Shown piece by piece: positions 1-5,172 of a stretch of 5,172 nucleotides of DNA (within the stretch, counting starts at the first letter, position 1; each line of letters starts with the position of its first letter). Both the position numbers and the translations under genes were made by a program. The stretch is from positions 1-5,172 of the forward strand of contig JAAFKL010000432.1 of NCBI GenBank assembly GCA_021399405.1, read 5' to 3'. Origin of the DNA: Candidatus Heimdallarchaeota archaeon (GTDB lineage: Archaea; Asgardarchaeota; Heimdallarchaeia; Heimdallarchaeales; Kariarchaeaceae). Below the pieces are notes generated by a model. The model ran no database searches. It was given only the letters and a program-made list of their open reading frames with translations, and was not told the origin of the DNA.

Positions 1-687
1 TACGATCCGAGATTGCAAAAAGTTGCAAAATCCATGGTTGGAATAATGCAGAAGACTAATCAGGACTTTGGAGTTCTAATGAAAGAACCAAGTTCGGGTG
101 AGGCAGTCTATGAGATTTCTGACGATGCTTTCATGGATCACATGCTAACCAATAATGTTAAGCAATTCAATGAAACTGGTGTGGAAAAAATTGTCACACT
201 AAGTCCACATGCGTATAACATTATGAAGCATATCTATCCTTACTATGGTTTGGATGCAGAAGTAGTTCATTATACTGAATATCTTGATCAGATTTGGAAC
301 AATGATAACATGAAATTTGCCAAGAAACTCGATATGGAAGTTACTTATCATGATCCCTGTTATCTTGGAAGATGGAATGGTGTATATGATGCTCCACGAA
401 ATCTGATTGAGGCAATTCCTGGAGTAACTCTGACTGAAATGGATGAAACCAAATCACAAGCAATTTGCTGTGGTGGTGGTGGAAATCAAATCTATCGAGA
501 AACAGAAGAGGATGTTCGCCTTTCTGATGTTCGTGTGAACGGTGCTGCTAAAACAGGCGCATCTGCTATGATCACATCTTGTGGATATTGTATCCAGAAC
601 TTCGAGGATAGTTCAAAGACCACTGGCAAGAATATTCAAATCAATGATCTGATTGAGTTAGTCATGCTTGGACTCGGAGGTCAATAA
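1..687 (+). CDS. HdrD/EMO-like (Fe-S)-binding oxidoreductase, CCG domain protein (5' end outside window)
   Basis: The frame is open from base 1 (Y-D-P-R-L-Q-K...) with no convincing start, so this is the C-terminal ~228 codons of a longer gene; the TTG at 13 is not a credible start. The visible part spans most of two CCG (cysteine-rich) domains of the heterodisulfide reductase HdrB/HdrD, GlpC and LctD/EMO families. The second is intact: HDPCYLGR with Cys at nt 358-360, CCGGGG at 466-483, and SCGYC with Cys at 580-582 and 589-591, the ligand set of a [4Fe-4S] or noncubane cluster. The first is degenerate: E-P-S-S-G at 85-99 replaces E-x-C-C-G, and SPHA at 202-213 replaces CPHC. Its stop abuts the etfA start, so it probably exchanges electrons with EtfAB, as in bacterial ETF:quinone oxidoreductases (EMO) encoded beside ETF genes. 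Whether it has the EMO membrane and ferredoxin domains cannot be seen. The family is secure; the EMO-like role is inference. Confidence 0.88.
   Translation, partial: YDPRLQKVAKSMVGIMQKTNQDFGVLMKEPSSGEAVYEISDDAFMDHMLTNNVKQFNETGVEKIVTLSPHAYNIMKHIYPYYGLDAEVVHYTEYLDQIWNNDNMKFAKKLDMEVTYHDPCYLGRWNGVYDAPRNLIEAIPGVTLTEMDETKSQAICCGGGGNQIYRETEEDVRLSDVRVNGAAKTGASAMITSCGYCIQNFEDSSKTTGKNIQINDLIELVMLGLGGQ
676..681 (+). promoter_or_regulatory. Shine-Dalgarno site of etfA
   Basis: GGAGGT lies inside the last codons of the upstream iron-sulfur gene, with 6-7 nt between it and the ATG at 688. It fixes the etfA start and shows that the gene is translated by internal or coupled initiation on a shared mRNA. Confidence 0.8.
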
Positions 688-1692
688 ATGAACCTCAAAG
701 AATGGAAAGGTATAGCTGTAATGATCGAGCAAGACGAAGGTGTTGCTCAAAACATATCATGGGAATTACTTGGTAAATCTCGTGATCTGGCAGATAAATG
801 CAATGAGGACCTTATTGCAATAGTTCTCGGCAACAAGAATACTAAAGAAATTGCTGCAGAAGCAATTCAACGTGGAGCTAATATGGCAATTGTAGCCGAC
901 CATGAATTACTCGGACATTACAAATGGGAAACTTACTCCAAGATAACCATGGAAATTATTGAGGAATACAAACCCAGTAATTTGATATTTGGAGCGAGTC
1001 CAAATGGACGAGATCTTGCAGGTCGTCTTGCAGTCAGAGCTAAAGCAGGTTTAACAGCAGATGTTGTAGAGCTTGACATTACAAAAGATGGTTTAATGTT
1101 AGGTCAGGTCCCTGGTTTCGGTGGATCAATTTTAGCCGTTATTAAATGTGAAACAAGTAGACCTCAGATGGCAACCGTTCGTCCAGGTATCTTTGTTGCC
1201 AAAGAGCCTGATACTAAGAACAAAGGTAAAATTAAAAACTTCAAAGTCAAACTCGAAGAGAGTGAGATTACTACTCATCTGATCAAGAAAGTGATTGTTG
1301 AGACTGAAGATATTTCAAAAGCCAAGAGACTCGTATCTGCTGGTAGAGGTGTCGGAAACGATATCACTTTGGTGAAGGAACTTGCTGAATTACTTGACGC
1401 ATCAATTGGTCTTACCAGACCACTTTGTGATGATGGAGTACTCCCAAGATATCACCAAATAGGGTCCACTGGTGTGACCGTAAAACCCAAATTCACTTTG
1501 AATCTTGGGATAAGTGGTGCTATGCATTATACTAGTGGTATCAAAGATTCGGACACAGTCATTTCAATCAACACTGATGATAAAGCAATTATCTTTGATT
1601 ATACTGATTACGGTGTAGTGGGCGATGTGAATGAGATTATGCCAAAGCTATTAGAGAAGCTGAAAGCAAAATTGTTACAGGAGGCTAAATAA
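688..1692 (+). CDS. etfA: Electron transfer flavoprotein subunit alpha (EtfA/FixB)
   Basis: Alpha subunit of the soluble FAD heterodimer that shuttles electrons between flavin dehydrogenases and an oxidoreductase. The 334 residues match normal EtfA length. The N-terminal ETF domain (about 1-190) has the GASPNGRDLAGRLAVRAKAG stretch from 102, followed by LTADVVEL, and SRPQMATVRPG at 157-167. The C-terminal FAD domain (about 202-330) has SAGRG (217-221), TRPLCDDG (243-250), IGSTG (258-262), GISGA (274-278) and DYGVVGD (307-313). Compared with human ETFA from memory, the flavin-contact Arg249 (here R244) and Thr266 (T261) are kept. Gln265 becomes S260 and the Gln285-His286 pair becomes H280-Y281. 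It starts directly on the upstream stop codon and overlaps etfB by one base, so it is co-transcribed with both. Family assignment is very secure. The dehydrogenase partner is not in this window. Confidence 0.96.
   Translation: MNLKEWKGIAVMIEQDEGVAQNISWELLGKSRDLADKCNEDLIAIVLGNKNTKEIAAEAIQRGANMAIVADHELLGHYKWETYSKITMEIIEEYKPSNLIFGASPNGRDLAGRLAVRAKAGLTADVVELDITKDGLMLGQVPGFGGSILAVIKCETSRPQMATVRPGIFVAKEPDTKNKGKIKNFKVKLEESEITTHLIKKVIVETEDISKAKRLVSAGRGVGNDITLVKELAELLDASIGLTRPLCDDGVLPRYHQIGSTGVTVKPKFTLNLGISGAMHYTSGIKDSDTVISINTDDKAIIFDYTDYGVVGDVNEIMPKLLEKLKAKLLQEAK
1680..1684 (+). promoter_or_regulatory. Shine-Dalgarno site of etfB
   Basis: GGAGG sits in the last codons of etfA, 7 nt before the ATG at 1692. 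It supports this start and translational coupling of the two subunits, which are needed in equal amounts. Confidence 0.8.
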
Positions 1693-2489
1693 TGTCAGAC
1701 GGATTGAATATTGTAGTAATGGTAAAAGTTGTACCTAAATCAGATCAGGTTAAAATGGACCCTGAAACGAACGCATTAATCAGAAATGTCGAATCGATTA
1801 TCAACCCACCTGACAAGAATGCAGTGGAAGTTGCTGTTTCTTTGAAAGAGAAATATGGAGGGAAAGTTACTCTAATGTCAATGGCACCACCCTTTGTGGA
1901 TGATTTCATGAGACTCATGATTGCCATGGGTGCAGATGATGCTATTTTATTAAGTGATCGTGCTTTCGCAATGGCTGATACTTATCCAACTACAATGGTT
2001 TTGGCAGAAGGTGTCAAGAAGATGGGAAATGTTGATTTAGTTATCTGTGGAGTAGAATCTGCTGATGGAGGAACCGGTAATGTACCCCCAGGACTCGCAG
2101 AATGGCTCGATTTCAGTCAAGCAACTTATGTTGAAGAAGTAGACTACGATGCTGCAGATAATCGTTTTATTGTAAAAAGAGCAACTACCAGTGGAGAGGA
2201 AATAATTTCAATTCCAAAACCAGCTGTACTCTCAATTGAACTAGGAGTTAATAGTCCACGGTTCCCTGATTTTGCCATGAAAAAAGAGCTTGATAGCAAC
2301 TACAAATTGACAATCTGGGACAATAAGGAATTTAACCTCGATCCTGAGGTCATTGGATTGCCAGGTTCATTAACCATAGTTGATGGCATGGTTCAGGGTA
2401 AAACTCGTGAGAGAAAGAAAATCTTTCTTGATGGCTCATCCGATGAGATTGCAGAGAAATTATCTGAAATCTTACTTGAAAATATGTAA
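1692..2489 (+). CDS. etfB: Electron transfer flavoprotein subunit beta (EtfB/FixA)
   Basis: Beta subunit of the ETF heterodimer, 265 residues, normal family length. Visible family features: VVMVKVVP at 8-15, NPPDKNAVEVAVSLKEK at 38-54, MSMAPP at 62-67, IAMGADDAILLSDRAFAMAD at 77-96, DLVICG at 115-120, PPGLAEWL at 132-139, the SIELGVNSPRFPDF stretch at 181-194, and the C-terminal arm RERKKIFLDGSSDEIAEKL at 239-257. The SMxPP and SDRAFAxAD elements are those of the FixA/'group 2' class, which includes bifurcating ETFs with a second FAD in EtfB instead of AMP. However, the usual GKQAIDGDTAQVGP loop reads GVESADGGTGNVPP (120-133), so bifurcation should not be assumed. The ATG overlaps the etfA stop (TAATG). 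It is the last gene of the operon. A decayed copy of its 3' end lies at 4893-4944. Confidence 0.96.
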   Translation: MSDGLNIVVMVKVVPKSDQVKMDPETNALIRNVESIINPPDKNAVEVAVSLKEKYGGKVTLMSMAPPFVDDFMRLMIAMGADDAILLSDRAFAMADTYPTTMVLAEGVKKMGNVDLVICGVESADGGTGNVPPGLAEWLDFSQATYVEEVDYDAADNRFIVKRATTSGEEIISIPKPAVLSIELGVNSPRFPDFAMKKELDSNYKLTIWDNKEFNLDPEVIGLPGSLTIVDGMVQGKTRERKKIFLDGSSDEIAEKLSEILLENM

Positions 2490-2581
2490 GCCTGCTGAAA
2501 CAATTTGGAAATTCTAATTCAAATTAAGTTTGTAAAATAATAAATTAGTATACAGATTAATCAATTAATATCCTATATCGG

Positions 2582-2598
2582 TTAAAATTCTTAAAATT
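2582..2598. repeat. Short direct repeat upstream of the regulator's TATA boxes
   Basis: TTAAAATT occurs twice, at 2582-2589 and 2591-2598, with a 9-base period, ending 5 bases before the first TATA-like box. The placement would fit a BRE/activator or repressor site, but in DNA this AT-rich the repeat could be chance. Slightly upstream, ATTAAT is also repeated at 2556-2561 and 2564-2569. Confidence 0.3.
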
Positions 2599-2603
2599 AT
2601 CAC

Positions 2604-2613
2604 TTATATATAA
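2604..2613 (+). promoter_or_regulatory. Distal TATA-like box of the beta-helix regulator gene
   Basis: TTATATATAA fits an archaeal TATA box. With the usual spacing of about 25 nt, transcription would begin near 2633-2637, leaving a leader of about 40 nt before the ATG at 2676 or about 80 nt before the ATG at 2715. No ribosome site is obvious in front of either start. Confidence 0.45.
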
Positions 2614-2652
2614 ATCAATCACTCACTCGCTCAATCCGATTCAAATAATTCT

Positions 2653-2660
2653 TTTATATA
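2653..2660 (+). promoter_or_regulatory. Proximal consensus TATA box of the beta-helix regulator gene
   Basis: TTTATATA is an exact match to the archaeal consensus TTTAWATA. The expected transcription start falls near 2680-2684, downstream of the first in-frame ATG (2676). A transcript from this box could only use the second ATG at 2715, which is also the start that gives a compact signal peptide. Confidence 0.55.
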
Positions 2661-2714
2661 CTAATTTACTATTTAATGTATAGAAATTCATATATCTCAA
2701 ATGGGAATTTGCAA

Positions 2715-4895
2715 ATGAAAGCCACAACAGTTCAAAATTTAAAACTCGTACTCCTAATGACATTTGTCCTTACAATTATAACAAGTCATCAACAGAGAAC
2801 GATGGGAGATGATCTCGATCCAACTAATCTGATGTTACATGACTCGATTTTTATTGATGGAAATGATGACTTTCGTACAAAGGCTGCAGAAGAGGGATGG
2901 CAAGGTAGTGGATCAAAAGACAAGCCTTACCAAATTGAAAATTACTATTTCGATGGAAACAATCAATTAGATGAATATGGGTACATTCTAACTTGGGATT
3001 TGATAAATCACATTGAAATATCAAATTCCAATTTGTATGTGATTATACAAAATAATTACTTTGAAGATGGAATTGAGGGAATTGTCATCATTAACTCTGC
3101 TAATATTATTATCAAGGGAAACATAATAACCGGGATGTCAAATGGCATTTCAATTATAAATTCACATAATATACGGGTATTAGAAAATGTTTTCTCTCAG
3201 ATATATCTTATTACAACTTCGATTTATGTTTGGGAGATCCCATATCACAGAGAAATTTTATATAGAAGTGCTTTGAATATAGAGTCATCATACCAGGTAT
3301 ATGTAATAGAGAACAATTTCAATAATATCGAACCAAATGATATGATGCTATCGATGGATTGGTCGAACCGGATTCGCATTACTTATCCTTATGCAATAGA
3401 TTCAGATCACTCGAATTCGAGTTATTTATTTATTTGGAATAATTCCTTTACAAATGTCTATCATTGTATTGTTGGGAATTATCAATATTCGCAAATTATT
3501 TCAAATCAATTTTCAAATATCGGTTCAGGTATTAGATTTTATGAATCCTCAAACAATTTGATAATGGACAATGATTTCAATAATATTCATGAACCATTTG
3601 GACTCAATACTGATCAATATAGTCTATCCACAGCAATAAGCTTTCCGCGAGATACTATGGCAGGACCTATGAAGGAAGGGTCATCAAATAATAGTATAAT
3701 TGGTAATTACATTGAGAACGCTGAGAGAGGAATATATATTAATCAATTCAAAGGCTCTAATACCACTATCATGGGTAATGAGATCCAAAACACCACAACG
3801 TCGGGAATTTTTCTAGGGTATCGAGGTAGTGACTGGCCTTCTTATAATTTCAATGAAACTCCTCTACTCCCTGATATGATTACGGATAACATATTAAGTA
3901 ATGGCTATCTTGGTATTCATGTTTCGGCAGACGAAGAAGTTGAAGGTGCAGCGAAGTATTTTCTACGAGGTAATATAAAACAAAACAATTTCATTGATAA
4001 TGACAATCAAATTTTATTTACAGAATATGATTATGACATCTCCTCAGGTCAAGAAGAAGAATACACTGGTGCGATTGCAGCAGACCAAATAAACTATAAT
4101 CATTGGAGTGATTATACATCTCCCGATACTGATGGTGATGATATTGTCGACAACCCATACCCAATCTCCACAGGTTCGGATAATTCTCCAAAGGTTACAC
4201 CCTTCAATATTGATAGAGAAGCAATTAATGAATTGTATTATCCAGATGATTACAAAGCGTCAAAAGATGTTAGCTCAAGTGATGAGCCACTAGAAGAGCA
4301 ACTCATCATTTCAAACACTAAATTAGCTGCAGCAGGTATTGGAGTTCTGACCTTTATCGGTGGTGGTTCTTACTATTACTACCAAAAAGTTCCAAGAAGC
4401 AGCCTTAAAATTTCATCTCAAAAAGGTGTAGACGGTATTATTAGTTCAATTTTCTCTTCAAAATCGGCAGGATTCTTGGTACTTGGAAGTAAAATAGTAA
4501 ATCACGATGATTTATCTGATGAACTAAAAAAGGCGATCCCCGATAAACTATTGGAATATAAATTTTTAATGAATCCAGTTAGATTGTCAATTTGCAAACT
4601 TCTAATCGATAGTGTGGATCTTCCCTCAAAAAATATTAAAGAAGCCCTGGATGTATCCTGGGACAATTTTGGAACTCATTCTAAAGCACTAAGAGATGAA
4701 GGTTTGGTTGAAACATATTCCAAATTTGTAGATGGTATAGAGTCTCAGATTATTAGAATAACGCCAGAAGGAGAGAAAAGTTATAATGAATTAATAGGGA
4801 TTCTTCAGGAATTATTCGATAATAATTATTTGTACTCAACCTATTTGGATACTATAACCAAAATGCCAGATACTTATGATCAACCTATGCAATAA
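2715..4895 (+). CDS. Secreted NosD-type beta-helix / single TM / winged-helix transmembrane protein (putative one-component regulator)
   Basis: Predicted 726-residue membrane protein, numbered from the ATG at 2715; an in-frame ATG at 2676 would add 13 residues. Parts in order: signal peptide with hydrophobic core LVLLMTFVLTIIT (about 11-23); right-handed parallel beta-helix (about 71-459) with coils of about 22 residues, seen in repeated NNxF/GNxI and GIxI turns; the NosD-type end motif with NHWSDY and DTDGDDIVDNPYPI (about 460-497), whose Asp-rich loop looks Ca2+-binding; an acidic linker (498-535); one transmembrane helix (about 536-556) followed by Lys/Arg, giving an inside C terminus; and a winged helix (about 616-692; LMNPVRLSICKLLID, recognition helix around SWDNFGTHSKALRDEGLVE, wing, then IRITPEG) like HTH_34/ArsR-type domains. 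The layout suggests a ToxR/CadC-style sensor that binds DNA while membrane-bound. Beta-helices of this class often bind sugars, but the ligand is unknown. It has its own promoter and is more AT-rich than the etf genes. Domain calls are firm; regulatory function is inference. Confidence 0.85.
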   Translation: MKATTVQNLKLVLLMTFVLTIITSHQQRTMGDDLDPTNLMLHDSIFIDGNDDFRTKAAEEGWQGSGSKDKPYQIENYYFDGNNQLDEYGYILTWDLINHIEISNSNLYVIIQNNYFEDGIEGIVIINSANIIIKGNIITGMSNGISIINSHNIRVLENVFSQIYLITTSIYVWEIPYHREILYRSALNIESSYQVYVIENNFNNIEPNDMMLSMDWSNRIRITYPYAIDSDHSNSSYLFIWNNSFTNVYHCIVGNYQYSQIISNQFSNIGSGIRFYESSNNLIMDNDFNNIHEPFGLNTDQYSLSTAISFPRDTMAGPMKEGSSNNSIIGNYIENAERGIYINQFKGSNTTIMGNEIQNTTTSGIFLGYRGSDWPSYNFNETPLLPDMITDNILSNGYLGIHVSADEEVEGAAKYFLRGNIKQNNFIDNDNQILFTEYDYDISSGQEEEYTGAIAADQINYNHWSDYTSPDTDGDDIVDNPYPISTGSDNSPKVTPFNIDREAINELYYPDDYKASKDVSSSDEPLEEQLIISNTKLAAAGIGVLTFIGGGSYYYYQKVPRSSLKISSQKGVDGIISSIFSSKSAGFLVLGSKIVNHDDLSDELKKAIPDKLLEYKFLMNPVRLSICKLLIDSVDLPSKNIKEALDVSWDNFGTHSKALRDEGLVETYSKFVDGIESQIIRITPEGEKSYNELIGILQELFDNNYLYSTYLDTITKMPDTYDQPMQ

Positions 4896-4944
4896 AACTA
4901 GAGAAAGAAATTAAATCTTCTTTGCTGGCTCATCAGATGAAATA
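4893..4944 (+). pseudogene. Relic of a second etfB 3' end
   Basis: Read in the frame starting at 4894, this stretch gives KTRERN*IFFAGSSDEI, against KTRERKKIFLDGSSDEI at residues 238-254 of the intact EtfB (nt 2403-2453). Alignment is gapless: 13 of 17 codons encode the same residue and 40 of 51 bases match by hand count. Several differences are synonymous third-position changes, as expected of a once-coding copy. A stop (TAA, 4912-4914) replaces the second Lys of the KK pair. Similarity begins at the stop codon of the beta-helix gene and fades after 4944, near the end of the convergent PIN gene; a weak, gapped continuation to about 4965 is possible. It is too short to be a gene. It could be a displaced 3' end after insertion or what is left of a deleted paralogue. 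Confidence 0.75.
4894..4917 (-). terminator. Possible T-rich terminator for the PIN gene
   Basis: Read on the - strand, the stretch is rich in T runs (TTTAATTTCTTTCTCTAGTTTT is typical of it in part), about 30-55 nt past the stop of the convergent gene. Archaeal terminators are often simple T tracts without a hairpin. The same bases belong to the etfB relic, so the T richness may be coincidence. Confidence 0.25.
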
Positions 4945-4948
4945 ATTT

Positions 4949-5172
4949 CTATACTGAGATTACTCTTTCTATCCCAGGAATTCCATCAAAATCACTATCA
5001 GTTGATAAAATTTTCTTTTCTGAGTTGTTTATCATAGTTTGAAGATGAATACAATCTCTAGGAAGCAAATTGTATTCATCCATAAGCAGCGGTATTTTTC
5101 CAACAATATTTTTATCTACCAAAATAATTTGCAAATTTTCGAAACTAAGCATCACTTCATTTACCTGCTTAA
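4949..5172 (-). CDS. PIN-domain protein, VapC-like ribonuclease toxin family (5' end outside window)
   Basis: The - strand frame is open from the right window edge (KQVNEVMLSFENLQ...) to the TAG at 4949-4951, giving about 73 C-terminal residues of a protein that in this family is about 130-150 long. The GTG at 5155 followed by ATG is internal, since the residues before it continue the PIN fold. Diagnostic elements are YNLLPRDCIHLQT, with the conserved acidic Asp of the 'RDxxH' helix at 5054-5056, and ILSTDSDFDGIPGIERV, with the conserved TDxDF Asp at 4997-4999. These acidic residues bind the metal in PIN nucleases; the first two of the site would be in the missing N-terminal half. The family acts mostly as VapC toxins cutting tRNA or rRNA, usually with a small antitoxin gene just upstream, here beyond the right edge. 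It converges on the beta-helix gene with a gap of about 53 bp. Family secure; toxin role inferred. Confidence 0.85.
   Translation of the reverse strand, partial: KQVNEVMLSFENLQIILVDKNIVGKIPLLMDEYNLLPRDCIHLQTMINNSEKKILSTDSDFDGIPGIERVISV

Noticed and set aside
13..15. TTG as the start of the iron-sulfur protein
   Set aside because: The reading frame is open to base 1 and the residues before it (Y-D-P-R) fit the expected CCG-domain start, so the gene begins outside the window.
1745..1927. 60-codon open frame on the - strand inside etfB
   Set aside because: It lies wholly inside the well-supported etfB gene, resembles no family I know, and has no ribosome site or promoter of its own.
2502..2525. 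Inverted repeat AATTTG/CAAATT after etfB as a terminator
   Set aside because: The stem is only 6 A/T-rich pairs with a 12-base loop and no T run follows; expected by chance in this AT-rich spacer.
2615..2634. ACTC/GCTC short tandem motif near the promoter
   Set aside because: Only two to three imperfect 4-base units; too short to call a repeat or operator.
3313..3600. Similar DNA stretches around TTTCAATAATAT in the beta-helix gene
   Set aside because: They encode equivalent turns (NNFNNI, NDFNNI) of neighbouring helix coils; this is protein repeat structure, not a separate DNA element.
4108..4293. 61-codon open frame on the + strand inside the beta-helix gene
   Set aside because: It is a frame-shifted reading of the NosD-motif and linker region; the composition is what out-of-frame AT-rich DNA gives.
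1..5172. CRISPR arrays, tRNA/rRNA genes, transposase genes
   Set aside because: No regularly spaced repeats, no cloverleaf-like conserved arms (GGTTCRA and partners), and no transposase or integrase reading frame was seen on either strand.

Overview
The window reads as a piece of an archaeal chromosome, most plausibly from an uncultivated anaerobic lineage such as an Asgard (Heimdallarchaeia-like) archaeon. Support: the intergenic DNA is AT-rich with consensus archaeal TATA boxes, the operon genes carry GGAGG ribosome sites, and a secreted NosD-type beta-helix protein ends in a winged-helix DNA-binding domain of an archaeal type. The lineage is inferred from gene style, not from a marker gene.

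Left part (1-2489): a tight three-gene electron-transfer operon on the + strand. It holds the C-terminal part of an HdrD/EMO-like cysteine-rich (CCG) iron-sulfur oxidoreductase, then etfA, then etfB. The genes abut or overlap (TAAATG, TAATG), and both ETF genes have a GGAGG site 7 nt before the start. EtfB resembles the FixA/'group 2' ETF class, some members of which are electron-bifurcating. The likely scheme is an acyl-CoA or other dehydrogenase (not in the window) passing electrons to EtfAB, and EtfAB passing them to the iron-sulfur oxidoreductase and on to a quinone, a thiol/disulfide or another carrier.

Middle part (2490-4895): a 186-225 bp AT-rich promoter region with two TATA boxes, then a monocistronic gene. 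It encodes a signal peptide, a long extracellular right-handed beta-helix ending in the NosD 'N-x-WSDY...D-x-DGD...NPYPI' motif, one transmembrane helix and a cytoplasmic winged-helix domain. The layout is that of a one-protein, ToxR/CadC-like transmembrane regulator with a beta-helix as the outside part. This is the most unusual gene in the window.

Right part (4893-5172): directly at the stop codon of that gene lies a short relic of a second etfB 3' end (17 codons, 13 identical residues, an internal stop). It runs into the 3' end of a convergent, partial PIN-domain (VapC-like) gene on the - strand. The etfB ends therefore bracket the regulator gene, which suggests a past insertion or duplication-deletion at the etfB 3' end.
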